Shown here: positions 7,993 to 17,044 of the stretch, piece after piece | Layout of the letters: each line of letters starts with the position of its first letter | How positions within the stretch are numbered: the stretch's first letter is position 1 | DNA from: Rhizobium sp. L51/94 | GTDB taxonomy: Bacteria; Pseudomonadota; Alphaproteobacteria; Rhizobiales; Rhizobiaceae | Direction of reading: 5' to 3' | Length of the DNA: 64,000 bases | NCBI RefSeq assembly: GCF_019355555.1 | Contig: NZ_CP072142.1 | Span: 248,001 to 312,000 of the forward strand | Notes under the pieces: model-generated | What the model was told of the DNA's origin: nothing | The model's database searches: none | The model's input: only the letters and a program-made list of their open reading frames with translations | Translations under genes and position numbers: made by a program

Positions 7993-8970
7993 TTGAAAAA
8001 ATTACGTTCTGTACAGAGCCTGAGGGCAATTGCAGCCCTTCTTGTCCTTTTCTACCATTTAAGCGACGGCGCTTTTGATGCTGGTGGAGCTGGCATCGAC
8101 ATTTTCTTTCTGATCTCGGGCTTCATCATGGGCACCGTCGGGACGCGCGAGACGCCGCGTGTTTTCCTGGCCAGAAGATTGCTGAGGATAGCCCCGCTCT
8201 ACTGGCTCGTCACCTTTGCCGTCTGCGGCGCATCGGTCTTCGGCCTGCTGTCGAACTTCTCGTTCGATGCCCGGCGGATCATCCTGTCGATGCTGTTCAT
8301 TCCGCATTTCGACCCCGGCGGTCACATCTGGCCGCTGTTCGTGCCGGGCTGGACGCTGAACCTCGAAATGCTTTTTTATGCCGTCTTTGCGGCGGCACTT
8401 TTCACCACCCGTCCGATTGTCGTCGCCTCGCTGCTGCTCTGCGCACTGGTCGCCCTCGGCCTCTACGGCTGGCAGGCGCCCGCCGTGATCCAGTGGACCA
8501 CGCCAATGCTGCTGGAGTTTGTCCTCGGTCTCGGCATTTCACAGTTGCGCAAACCCATCCCCGCTGGCGTCGCACTGATAGGCCTGGCCGGCAGCGTCGT
8601 CCTCCTGGCCGCAACAGCCTTTGCCCACATCGACATGACGCCCTACCGCATTATCGTCTGGGGGCTACCCGCCGGGCTGCTGCTTGCAAGCTGCATTGCG
8701 CTCGAGGATTGCGGGCGCTGGCCCGCGCGCCTGCTGTCGCCTCTGGAGAAACTCGGCGATGCGTCCTATTCGCTCTATCTCACCCACGGCATCGTGCTCG
8801 CCGCCGTCCTCAAGTTCGACCGGTTGGGCCACATGAACGCCATCGTTTCAATCGTCGCTGCCCTTGCCATCGCAGAAGTCTGTTACCTGCTGGTGGAACG
8901 CCCGATCAACCGCCTTGCCTCGAAGTCCAGCTGGACGAAGCTCGAACGACCAAAATCGCAGGATTTGTAG
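7993..8970 (+). CDS. Acyltransferase family 3 membrane protein (ExoZ/OafA-like)
   Basis: A 325-residue polytopic inner-membrane acyltransferase. The N-terminus SVQSLRAIAALLVLFYH carries the family's first transmembrane segment with the conserved LR and H. G-I-D-I-F-F-L-I-S-G-F follows, then about eight further hydrophobic segments and the late LGDASYSLYLTH motif. Members add acetyl or other acyl groups to exopolysaccharide, O-antigen or Nod-factor-like substrates; the target here is unknown. The start is a TTG at 7993, the only initiation codon that keeps the full first membrane segment. No companion polysaccharide genes are adjacent. Confidence 0.85.
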   Translation: MKKLRSVQSLRAIAALLVLFYHLSDGAFDAGGAGIDIFFLISGFIMGTVGTRETPRVFLARRLLRIAPLYWLVTFAVCGASVFGLLSNFSFDARRIILSMLFIPHFDPGGHIWPLFVPGWTLNLEMLFYAVFAAALFTTRPIVVASLLLCALVALGLYGWQAPAVIQWTTPMLLEFVLGLGISQLRKPIPAGVALIGLAGSVVLLAATAFAHIDMTPYRIIVWGLPAGLLLASCIALEDCGRWPARLLSPLEKLGDASYSLYLTHGIVLAAVLKFDRLGHMNAIVSIVAALAIAEVCYLLVERPINRLASKSSWTKLERPKSQDL

Positions 8971-9076
8971 CGAAACGGCCCCTGCCGCATCACCGCCATG
9001 CAAGAGGGTTCATTGCGAAACCGTAGGCAGATCCGGCGTGCTGATGTTCTCGTCCCAGGAGCGGTCAACGACGAGC

Positions 9077-9862
9077 CTACGGCTTTCGTGCTCTGATGTG
9101 GAGAAAGAGTGGGGCAATGCGCGTGTCCGCCACAGATGGCTGAGATTTGGCGACTTGTTTGGTTGCGCGAGGTTCGCCAAACGCTTCAATTTGCAGCCCG
9201 GCTTCGACGATCATCGATACCCAAGTGGTCAACGTTCGATGAAATCTCGGTACCTCGAAGGGCTTCTCCGTCACTCGCTGTTCTGCGGGTATCGCGGAGA
9301 AGGTCCATCGCTCAATCTGGCCGTCCGGTTCTTCAAAATAGTCCGCGACCTGCACAGCGATGGGTTCGCCTGCTTCGTTGCGAATATTCTTCCGGGTTGG
9401 CGGTACAAAGCATGGGTGTAAAATCGAGAACTGGAAGAATCCACCCGGCTTCAATACCCTTTGCACCTCGGAGAAGACCGCTCGTTGATCTGCCATATCC
9501 ATCATCGACATGAAGGCGACGACAAAATCGAAGCTCGCATCCGGAAAATCGATCGTCAGGCCATCGCCCAGCACGTAGTCGATACCGATGGGATCCTGCT
9601 GCTCCGCCTCGCGGGCATGTCGGATGAAAGTTGGCGCGATATCGAGCCCGGTAAGGTGTGCACCGCGACGTGCGACCGCACGCGTGTTCGTCCCTTCGCC
9701 ACAGCCCAGGTCCAGCCCCTTCAGGTTAGCCACCGGAGGGAGCATATCCAGGAAAGCCGGCGTATTGAGAACGTCGCGATAGACATCATAGCCAGCACGG
9801 GTCAGCCGGGTCCAGGCTTCGGCGTTGGCCTCCCAGCAGTTGGCGACTTCATTTGATTTCAT
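9077..9862 (-). CDS. Class I SAM-dependent methyltransferase
   Basis: A 261-residue methyltransferase of the Methyltransf_11/25 type. Motif I is LKGLDLGCGEGTNT, followed by the acidic LTGLDIAP after strand 2, the FDFVVAFMSMMD region and RVLKPGGFFQFSILHPCF (motif III). The C-terminal third (FEVPRFHRTLTTWVSMIVEA) is the usual substrate-side extension. The start at 9862 is preferred to an ATG 48 bases upstream because GGAG lies 7 bases before it. The substrate is unknown and the gene stands alone between an acyltransferase and a porin. Confidence 0.85.
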   Translation of the reverse strand: MKSNEVANCWEANAEAWTRLTRAGYDVYRDVLNTPAFLDMLPPVANLKGLDLGCGEGTNTRAVARRGAHLTGLDIAPTFIRHAREAEQQDPIGIDYVLGDGLTIDFPDASFDFVVAFMSMMDMADQRAVFSEVQRVLKPGGFFQFSILHPCFVPPTRKNIRNEAGEPIAVQVADYFEEPDGQIERWTFSAIPAEQRVTEKPFEVPRFHRTLTTWVSMIVEAGLQIEAFGEPRATKQVAKSQPSVADTRIAPLFLHIRARKP

Positions 9863-10030
9863 TTTGCATCTCCGCTCAGGTGAGCCATCAGGAACAGAGG
9901 ATGTAGGCATCTCTGCGCGCCGAGAGCAGTTTTACCATTCCATCTCGGCACTAGTATGAAAGTCGTAAGCGGCACATCGAGCGCTGTTGGTCAGAACAAC
10001 AAAGTTGCAGACTTAGGCTCGAAGCGTGTT

Positions 10031-10061
10031 GGAGAAGCCGGGCGAAATGCCAGGCTTCTCC
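10031..10061 (-). terminator. Hairpin after the porin gene
   Basis: A perfect 9-bp stem GGAGAAGCC/GGCTTCTCC with a 13-base loop lies 29 bases after the porin stop. The T-rich flank is weak, so the terminator role is inferred from position. Confidence 0.5.
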
Positions 10062-10089
10062 TGTTTGTCTCAGAGTAATTGTCGTCGCA

Positions 10090-11190
10090 CTAGAAGCTGC
10101 GTTGCAGGCGCAGGATGCCAGCCCATTGCTCCTGATTTACCGAGTCGAACTTGGTATAGGTAACTTCCGGCTCGACCAGCATGTTTTTAACCGGGCTCCA
10201 CCGAATATTGGTTGTCACCTGAAGGATTTTCGAGTCGGTGAAGGCTACCTGGCCATTTGCCTGCAGTTTCTCGTCGATCGGCAGAGTGACGCCGGTCCAC
10301 AATGCCCAGTCGCCCCAGCCGCACAGTTCGGCATGGCCAGCCGGGCAAGCCGACGGATCAAGGTTCGAGCCGGCATATTTGTTGAGCTTGTTGCCGTCCG
10401 TGTTCCAACCGCCCATCAGAAACGCTTTAAAGATGCCGAAATCTGCATCGACGCGCGCTTTGACGGCTCCTTCTTCAACGATAGCATCGTAACCACCGAC
10501 AAAGCGGATCTGCCAGGCACCGGATTTAAAACCAATACCGGCAACGGCGTTCGGAATATATTCGTTGGTCTTGGACTGGACCCAGGCGCCGTTATAGGCG
10601 GACAGGTCAGCGCCAGAGTTCGTATCTTCCAGCGAAACGACAGCCGTGATGCCGTTTCCGGCATCGTAGTTGTAGGTAATCTGGTTGATTTCGGGCGGGC
10701 CGTCATAGACGATATCGTCGTTCATGACGTTTCCGGCGTAACCCATGTAAAGGTTATACGCCGAATCTATCTTGCCAATGGTAAAGCCAGCCAGACTGAT
10801 ATTGGCCCAGACCAGTTTATCGGTTGTCACGCCTTCCTGCCAGTCGAAGCGGTAGATGCTGTCTGTCTTCAGCGCGCCGTATTCGGTATCCGATGCGGTA
10901 TCGACCGCGATCTGGGCGCGCGAGTGCCAAAGCGTGCCGTAGTCGCCACCCGTTCCCGGGTTATACGGATTATGCCATTTTCCCTCGGTTCGCACCGTGC
11001 CACTGATCTTGAGGCAGGTTTCAGTGCCTGGAATGAAGAAATAGCCTGCGCCATAGGCGTCGCAGAGACGAACATATTCAAGCTGCTCGGGCTCTGCAGC
11101 AATTGCTGCATCGGCTGCATTGGCAGCGTGGGCAAGGGAGATTGCAAAGAGCGCGGACCCAAAGCCCAGAAGCGGTTTTACCATATTCAC
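10090..11190 (-). CDS. Outer-membrane porin (alphaproteobacterial Porin_2 family)
   Basis: A 366-residue porin with a signal peptide ending AHAANA near residue 26. The family-typical N-terminus follows, with a cysteine pair in YVRLCDAYGAGYFFIPGTETCLKISG, and alternating beta-strand sequence leads to the C-terminal LRLQRSF whose final Phe serves outer-membrane assembly. The length suits a 16-strand trimeric porin of the RopA/Omp2b group, which lets small hydrophilic solutes pass. It is monocistronic: a hairpin follows it and 460 bases of non-coding DNA precede it. Confidence 0.93.
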   Translation of the reverse strand: MNMVKPLLGFGSALFAISLAHAANAADAAIAAEPEQLEYVRLCDAYGAGYFFIPGTETCLKISGTVRTEGKWHNPYNPGTGGDYGTLWHSRAQIAVDTASDTEYGALKTDSIYRFDWQEGVTTDKLVWANISLAGFTIGKIDSAYNLYMGYAGNVMNDDIVYDGPPEINQITYNYDAGNGITAVVSLEDTNSGADLSAYNGAWVQSKTNEYIPNAVAGIGFKSGAWQIRFVGGYDAIVEEGAVKARVDADFGIFKAFLMGGWNTDGNKLNKYAGSNLDPSACPAGHAELCGWGDWALWTGVTLPIDEKLQANGQVAFTDSKILQVTTNIRWSPVKNMLVEPEVTYTKFDSVNQEQWAGILRLQRSF

Positions 11191-11651
11191 GTATCAACCC
11201 CCATAAATGTAGCAGGCTAATAATGAGCCTGCCGACAAGTGAAAATGCGCGTCAAACAGATTTGCGCGGGGGAGTGATTACAAACCGGGTCGCGAGCGCC
11301 AACGCATATCGGATGCATTTGGGCATTGGACGATCCGCTGAAACGCCAGCCGTTACACAGAAAATACGCCGACTTACTCGGTGATGCAATTTAGGTACAA
11401 AGCGATGTTGGGACATTGCTCATTTGCAACGTGCGACCCGGCAGGCAACGAGAAACGGGTGAGCGGACTACAATTTATGGCCGCATGAGGCCGATCCATC
11501 ATCAGATGGCTTCGAGTCTGGCCTGCCGTCGAACGCTGATTGGCTCGCGCCGGCGGTCCTTTATGCGTTCGCAAGCGACTATCCGTCCATGCAGCGCTGA
11601 CGGGCTAGATACGTGGCGCGGGTCGGGATGCTCGAGGCTTTGAGATAGTCT
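11191..11651. other. Non-coding gap upstream of the porin and after the ROK gene
   Basis: About 460 bases holding the porin promoter region on one side and the 3' end of the ROK gene on the other. I see no gene, tRNA or clear repeat here. Confidence 0.5.
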
Positions 11652-12836
11652 CTAAAGGAAATATCGGACTTTGAGCGGCAATAGGGTGGCGCCGAGAGCT
11701 GCTGCATCGCCATCGGTCTGGCTAAGGAGAAGTTTGGCCTCCTGCGGTCCAATGTCGTAGCGGTGCTTGCGCGTCGAGGGCATGACGGCGCGTTCGATCA
11801 TCATGTTTCCGAGCGCGCGAGGCAACTGGCCGCCGAGCACGATCGCCTGGGGGTCGATGACCGCAATCAAGCTTGCGATGAGCCGATTGAGTTGCGGCAT
11901 TACTTCCGTCAGCCAGTCGCTGACGCCCGGCCACGCCGGATCGAACGTTTCGCAGAGCATCTCCACCGACGAGACATCAACGCCGTTCTCCAGCAGCCTT
12001 TGCATGAGATACTGAAGCGCCGGCCTGCGCGCTGCCTCATCCGCGTTGTAAATGCCGCTCAATTCGCCAGCGTTTCCATAGAAACCATGGAATGGCTTGC
12101 CATCGAGGATGAGGCCGCCGCCGAATCCGTAATTGAACGAGAGATAGGCAAATGTCTGGCACCACAGACCGACGCCGCGAAGGCTCTCGCCGATCGCGCC
12201 CGTGGTTCCATTATTCTCCAACCAGACAGGCAATCGGAATGCACTTTCCATGATCGGCTGAAGATCGATCAGGGACCATTGCCGCAATGGTTCCGGTGCA
12301 TTGAAAATGTGGTTTTTCGAAACGAAAAAGCCGGACATGGAAAAGCCGAGGCCAATCAGCCGTTCGCGCGCAATTGCGTGCTTCACAAGCAACGCATCCA
12401 GTGTCCGGGTCAGGGCGACCAGTGTTTCCGTCCGGTCATGCGGTGCGATTGAAAGCTTCTCCTGGGCAACGACGCCACAGCCGAAGTCCGAGATGCACAA
12501 CACCGCCGAATCGGTATTGATGGATATCCCGATCGAAAAGACTGCGGTCTTGACCAGTTCAATCGTCGGGCTTGGCTGGCCCCGGCTGCCTCGTAGCGGT
12601 TTGCCGGTCTGGAGCAACCCGCGCTCAATCAGCCCCTCGACCAGCCGGTGAACCGATTGCTGGGCCAGGTTTGTGTGCGCAGTAATTGTCGCACGCGCGA
12701 TCGGCCCGTGCCGTCTGACGATATCAAGTATCAATCGCTCATTATCGCTGGCGAGAGGGCGGCGATCGAGCTCAAAAGAGGCGTCTGTTGCTGAAACCAT
12801 GGCGTCTGGATTAACCGGTAGGCTTATTATCTGCAA
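11652..12836 (-). CDS. ROK-family transcriptional repressor
   Basis: A 394-residue regulator with an N-terminal winged helix (about residues 30-85, ILDIVRRHGPIARATITAHT) and a ROK domain behind it. The ROK sugar-kinase fold shows in VFSIGISINTDSAVLCISDF, WLENNGTTGAIGE and GFGGGLILDGKPFHGFYGNA. The usual zinc-binding C-x-C-G-x-x-G-C box is not visible; the equivalent stretch reads EMLCETF, so it may lack metal. It diverges from the ABC/GDPD operon with a 27-base palindrome between them, and probably controls that operon in response to a sugar or glycerol-phosphate ligand. An alternative ATG lies 36 bases downstream. Confidence 0.87.
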   Translation of the reverse strand: MQIISLPVNPDAMVSATDASFELDRRPLASDNERLILDIVRRHGPIARATITAHTNLAQQSVHRLVEGLIERGLLQTGKPLRGSRGQPSPTIELVKTAVFSIGISINTDSAVLCISDFGCGVVAQEKLSIAPHDRTETLVALTRTLDALLVKHAIARERLIGLGFSMSGFFVSKNHIFNAPEPLRQWSLIDLQPIMESAFRLPVWLENNGTTGAIGESLRGVGLWCQTFAYLSFNYGFGGGLILDGKPFHGFYGNAGELSGIYNADEAARRPALQYLMQRLLENGVDVSSVEMLCETFDPAWPGVSDWLTEVMPQLNRLIASLIAVIDPQAIVLGGQLPRALGNMMIERAVMPSTRKHRYDIGPQEAKLLLSQTDGDAAALGATLLPLKVRYFL

Positions 12837-12877
12837 CGGTGAGTATCGCTCTCAAGCAGACTTCACGAAACTGTCAT

Positions 12878-12904
12878 AAATATTACACCTAATGTGTAGT
12901 ATTT
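12878..12904. promoter_or_regulatory. 27-base palindrome, probable ROK operator
   Basis: AAATATTACAC (12878-12888), a 5-base spacer and GTGTAGTATTT (12894-12904) form an inverted repeat with one mismatch in 11. It lies between the divergent ROK gene and the binding-protein gene, 33 bases before the latter's ATG, where a repressor would act. Confidence 0.6.
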
Positions 12905-12937
12905 AGCCCCATCTTCCAATGCGGCTGAGGGGAACCC

Positions 12938-14161
12938 ATGTCATTGAAGTCCTGTGCGATTGCCTTACTGGCGATGTTTGCTTCGCCTTGTATAGCAGCA
13001 GATACGAATATGAAAAATCTCGACTTCGATCTGGCAAAGGTGACCCGCGACAATTTCTACGACATCATTGTTCCCGCCGCGAAGGCCGAGGGTACGGTAA
13101 CGATGTACAATTTCGCTGGCAGCTTCAGCGATACGTGGCAGGAACTGATCACCCGCTTCAAAGCCAAATATGGCATCAACGTCGAATATCACGACGTCAA
13201 TGGCGAGCAGGCCAACCAGCAACTCATTGTCGTTCAGCAGGCCGGGCAGGATGCGCCTGTGGATGCCTATTTCACAGGAGGGGGAAGCTTTCCGCTTCTC
13301 TCTTCGAAAGGCGTGATAGGCAATATTGCGCTGACCAAGATCTTGCCGAATATGAGGAGCTACGATCCGACGCTTGCCGACACTGTTTTCGGCAAACCGC
13401 ACGGCGGCAGCTTTCCGTTGGTTCACCTCAATCAGACGGCGATCGGCTATGACGCTGCTTTCGTCAAGCCGGAGGAAGTCCCGAAGAATTTCGACGAACT
13501 GCTCGTGTGGGCCGAGAAGCATCCAAAACGTCTTGGCGTCACCCTTCCGTCCAAGGGTGGATCCGGCAGCGGGTTCATCTACTCCGTGGCGCTCAGCTAC
13601 CTCACCGGTGATTGCCGCAAGCAATTGACCAACTATGCCCAGACCGCTCAGGAAGCCGAAGATTGGGCTATGAAATCGGATTGTCTCGATCCGGTGTGGA
13701 GCTACTACCGCCGCCTGCTGTCCGTCGCCGAACTCACCAATGGCAATGCCGACACACTCAACCTGATCAATAATCAACAGTTGTACATGGGCACGGTCTG
13801 GGAAGACCAGGTGATGACCTTCCTCTCGACGAAACAACTGCCTGATACCTTTCGCCTCACCTTGCTGGAAAAAGGCCAGGTCGGTTCGGGCGACGCCATG
13901 ATCGTGCCAGCCAACGCCAAGCATGTTGCGGCAGCACTCCTGCTGGTCGACATGGCGATGAGCAAGGAATTCCAGCTTTGGAAGTTGGAAAACAAGGCCT
14001 CGCGGTCCCCTCGCACCGACGTGACGGACAACCTGATCTCCGCATCCGCCCAAACCCACATGCTGCCGGCCAGCGTCTATCCGCGCCTCTCGGTGCCAGC
14101 CTTCTGGGATATGTCGACCGCGCTCGGCGAGGCACTGGACGAAAAAGTGCTCAACCAGTAG
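12938..14161 (+). CDS. ABC transporter substrate-binding protein (SBP_bac_1-like)
   Basis: A 407-residue periplasmic binding protein with a short signal peptide ending SPCIAAD near residue 21 and a ribosome-binding site (GAGGGGA) 6 bases before the ATG. Typical bilobed features are visible: EGTVTMYNFAGSFSDTWQEL in the first strand, FKAKYGINVEY, and an LNLINNQQLYMGTVWEDQ hinge-side segment. It heads an operon with one ATPase and two permeases of the polyamine/iron/phosphonate type. The glycerophosphodiesterase behind the operon suggests a glycerophosphodiester ligand; that is inference only. Confidence 0.88.
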   Translation: MSLKSCAIALLAMFASPCIAADTNMKNLDFDLAKVTRDNFYDIIVPAAKAEGTVTMYNFAGSFSDTWQELITRFKAKYGINVEYHDVNGEQANQQLIVVQQAGQDAPVDAYFTGGGSFPLLSSKGVIGNIALTKILPNMRSYDPTLADTVFGKPHGGSFPLVHLNQTAIGYDAAFVKPEEVPKNFDELLVWAEKHPKRLGVTLPSKGGSGSGFIYSVALSYLTGDCRKQLTNYAQTAQEAEDWAMKSDCLDPVWSYYRRLLSVAELTNGNADTLNLINNQQLYMGTVWEDQVMTFLSTKQLPDTFRLTLLEKGQVGSGDAMIVPANAKHVAAALLLVDMAMSKEFQLWKLENKASRSPRTDVTDNLISASAQTHMLPASVYPRLSVPAFWDMSTALGEALDEKVLNQ

Positions 14162-14259
14162 CGGCCAACCGACCGGAGACATCTCAGATCGGCCCATCAG
14201 CCGTGCTGTGATCTCCGTCGATCAAGGACCATCAGCGCGCCCGCCCGGAGTAGATAGCC

Positions 14260-15300
14260 ATGAGCGAACTCGAAATCACCGATATATCCAAGGCCTACGG
14301 CCTGAGCCGGGCGTTGCGTCCGGTTTCAATCAGCGTTGAGCGGAGCGAATTTGTAACCATTCTCGGACCGTCTGGATGCGGAAAGTCGACGCTCCTTCGC
14401 ATTCTGGCGGGCATCACGACACCGAGCAGCGGAAAAGTTCACCTGGCCGGGCGGCGGATCGATACGGCGCCGCCGGAAGCGCGTGACATAGCGATGGTCT
14501 TTCAGTCCTACGCACTGTTTCCCCACATGTCCGTGGCGAAAAATCTCGGTTTCGGGCTCAGGATGAAAAAGGTACCCCCAGGGGAGCGCGAGCGCCGCAT
14601 TGCCCATGCGCTTGAGATCTGCAACCTGACCGGACTTGTCGATCGCATGCCGCGTCAGCTTTCGGGCGGGCAGCAGCAGCGCGTTGCCCTGGCACGGGCC
14701 ATTGTCATGCAGCCCGGCTTGCTGCTGTTCGATGAGCCACTGTCGAACCTCGACGCCAAGCTGCGCGAAATGCTGCGCCACGAACTGGTCGAACTCCACA
14801 GGCGCATCGGCACCACCAGCCTCTATGTCACCCACGACCAGGCCGAAGCGATGGCGATGTCGGACCGCATCGTCGTGATGAACGAAGGCCGGGTGGTGGA
14901 GATTGGCACGCCGCTCGATCTCTACCGCTCGCCGAGGCATGCATTCACGGCAGGCTTCCTCGGCCAGACCAACATCATCGCCGTCCATGCCGATGGCAGA
15001 CATGCGCGGCTTCCCTGGGGGCAGTCGGTGTTGCTCGATTCCGGGTCTGCGGGCGCGGCCCAGATTTCCGTGCGACCGGAAAATATCAAAATCATTGTCG
15101 ACACGGAGGGACCCGGCACTGTCACCGCCCTTTCCTTCCTGGGTGCCAGCGCGCTCTACACCATCTCGATCGCCGGCCAGGTGATCAAGGTCAGCAAGGC
15201 CGGGGCCGACAACCTGATCGAGGTCGGCAGCAGGGTCGCGCTCGCTCTTCCCGACGTCGCCCATCGTCTCGATGACCGGCCAGCAAGGGAAGCGGCATGA
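14260..15300 (+). CDS. ABC transporter ATP-binding protein (PotA/FbpC-like)
   Basis: A 346-residue ATPase. Walker A is GPSGCGKST (around residues 35-43), the Q-loop is MVFQSYALFP, the signature is LSGGQQQR, Walker B is LLLFDEPLSNLD and the H-loop is YVTHDQAEA; all are canonical. The C-terminal ~110 residues form a TOBE-type regulatory domain (ISVRPENIKII). The stop overlaps the next gene's start by ATGA. It energises the importer formed with the two following permeases and the preceding binding protein. Confidence 0.93.
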   Translation: MSELEITDISKAYGLSRALRPVSISVERSEFVTILGPSGCGKSTLLRILAGITTPSSGKVHLAGRRIDTAPPEARDIAMVFQSYALFPHMSVAKNLGFGLRMKKVPPGERERRIAHALEICNLTGLVDRMPRQLSGGQQQRVALARAIVMQPGLLLFDEPLSNLDAKLREMLRHELVELHRRIGTTSLYVTHDQAEAMAMSDRIVVMNEGRVVEIGTPLDLYRSPRHAFTAGFLGQTNIIAVHADGRHARLPWGQSVLLDSGSAGAAQISVRPENIKIIVDTEGPGTVTALSFLGASALYTISIAGQVIKVSKAGADNLIEVGSRVALALPDVAHRLDDRPAREAA

Positions 15301-16157
15301 TGGGCGTTCTTCTTCGAGAACGGCGCTTCTTCGTGCCGCTGTTGCTGGCGCCGGGCGTTGGCTATTTGCTGCTGTTCTTTGGCGGGCCGCTGTTTTCCAC
15401 CTTCGTTGGCAGCTTTCTCAATGACGACGGAGCGTTGACACTACAGTGGTATGTGCGGATATTTACCAGGCCGTCCATGCTGCGCGGCCTCAAGACGTCG
15501 ATCTATTACGGCGTCGCGCCCGTTATCGTTTCCATTCTCGTGTCGGTGCCACTCGCTCTTTTGATCCGCAGGAGCTTTCTCGGACGCAAGCTTTTCAGCG
15601 GCCTGTACAAACTTCCCATGGCGGTGCCCGGCATTATCGTCGGCTTGATGGTCATCGTGATGTTCGAACGCGGCGGCTTTGTCGATCGTGTCATCGCACC
15701 TTTTGGCCTCGGTCTTCCCAAGCTGGTGCGCGACGACTGGGGTGTTGGCGTCATTCTGGCCAGCGTCTGGAAACAGATCCCGTTCATGACCTTGATCATC
15801 ACCAGCGCTTTCGCGGCCATTCCCGAAGATATCCGTTTAGCATCGCGAACCCTCGGCGCATCGCGGATCAAGACGTTCCTGTTCGTCGAGGTGCCGCTTG
15901 CCATGCCCGGTATCACCGCTGCAATTCTTCTGACCTTCATCGGCTCGATGGGCTCATATGCCATTCCCGATATCGTCGGTCCGCCCGTTGCCCGGCCGCT
16001 CTCGGTCCTGATGGTCAACGAGTTCAATCAGGGACATTTTCCGCAGGTCTATGCGATGGGCATGTTGCTGAGCCTCTTCGCGGTTCTGGTCCTGATGGCC
16101 TATTACGCGCTGACCGATCGTATCGGCGCCGGAAATGCGAAGGGAGGCCATCAATGA
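15297..16157 (+). CDS. ABC transporter permease 1
   Basis: A 286-residue BPD_transp_1-type permease with six hydrophobic segments. The cytoplasmic EAA loop reads about DIRLASRTLGASRIKTFLFVEVPLAMPG. It overlaps the ATPase gene upstream and the second permease downstream by four bases each (ATGA), so translation of all three is coupled. Confidence 0.92.
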   Translation: MMGVLLRERRFFVPLLLAPGVGYLLLFFGGPLFSTFVGSFLNDDGALTLQWYVRIFTRPSMLRGLKTSIYYGVAPVIVSILVSVPLALLIRRSFLGRKLFSGLYKLPMAVPGIIVGLMVIVMFERGGFVDRVIAPFGLGLPKLVRDDWGVGVILASVWKQIPFMTLIITSAFAAIPEDIRLASRTLGASRIKTFLFVEVPLAMPGITAAILLTFIGSMGSYAIPDIVGPPVARPLSVLMVNEFNQGHFPQVYAMGMLLSLFAVLVLMAYYALTDRIGAGNAKGGHQ

Positions 16158-17014
16158 CGCTCTCCATTGCCGCCGCACCACCGCGCCGTCGCCGCTACTT
16201 CACACAGGAAGATCGTCTCCCGGTGGCGATCGGCCTTTACAGCACCCTTTTTCTTGCCATTGCGCTGCCACTGGCACTGATGTTCCTCTGGAGCCTTGCG
16301 GATGGATGGCAGCCGCCGCTTGTCGTGCCGCGGAACTATACCGCAAGCCGCTGGACGATCATCCTGTCAGATCCGGGCCTTCTGCGGGCCGCAATCAACA
16401 GTATCCTGATTGCCGTGGTGGTGACATCGGCAACCGCCTTCCTGGCGCTCCCCACGGCTTGGGCGATGGCCCGCTTTCCATTCCGCCTCAAGCGGTTGGT
16501 GGAGATCTTCATTCTTGCGCCGATCATCATTCCGGGCCTCGTTGTGGCGATCGGCATCGGGAAGCTCTTCATGACGCTCGGGCTCTCTTACTCCATCTTA
16601 GGCGTGGTCCTCGTGCAGATCGTCGGCACCTTGCCGCTGATGATCCGGCTGATGAGCGCAACGCTCGAAACCATTCCTGACGACGTGATCCATGCCGCAC
16701 GCTCGCTTGGCGCGGGCACTGCCGGCATCGTTGCCCACATCATACTGCCACTTGCCGTCCCCGGGCTTCTCGCCGGTGGACTGATGTCGTTCATCGGCAG
16801 TTTCGAGGAATTCGACAAGTCCTTCATCGTCGGCGCGCCGGTCGTCGAGACGCTGCCGATCAAGCTCTACATGTATCTCGATCCCTATTCGATACAGCTC
16901 CCGCTGGCCTCTATCATCTCCTTCATCCTCCTCCTGCCTGCGCTCATCGTTTTCATCATTGCCGGCCGCATCCTGCGCGACGACCTGATGGCAGCGGGCA
17001 TGGGCAAGATCTGA
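16154..17014 (+). CDS. ABC transporter permease 2
   Basis: A 286-residue inner-membrane permease. After a basic N-terminus (PPRRRRYF) there are six hydrophobic segments and an EAA loop (DVIHAARSLGAGTAGIVAHI followed by ILPLAVPG). The ATG at 16154 overlaps the previous stop by four bases and follows AGGGAGG, which settles the start; the same frame is open far upstream inside permease 1 but without support. It pairs with permease 1. Confidence 0.92.
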   Translation: MTLSIAAAPPRRRRYFTQEDRLPVAIGLYSTLFLAIALPLALMFLWSLADGWQPPLVVPRNYTASRWTIILSDPGLLRAAINSILIAVVVTSATAFLALPTAWAMARFPFRLKRLVEIFILAPIIIPGLVVAIGIGKLFMTLGLSYSILGVVLVQIVGTLPLMIRLMSATLETIPDDVIHAARSLGAGTAGIVAHIILPLAVPGLLAGGLMSFIGSFEEFDKSFIVGAPVVETLPIKLYMYLDPYSIQLPLASIISFILLLPALIVFIIAGRILRDDLMAAGMGKI

Positions 17015-17044
17015 TGCGTCCCAACCTGTCGAAAGTCGAAAACT

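Noticed and set aside
7793..7996. 67-codon plus-strand frame just before the acyltransferase
   Set aside because: No ribosome-binding site, no homology seen, and it overlaps the hairpin and inverted-repeat segment; its end overlapping the acyltransferase start is likely chance.
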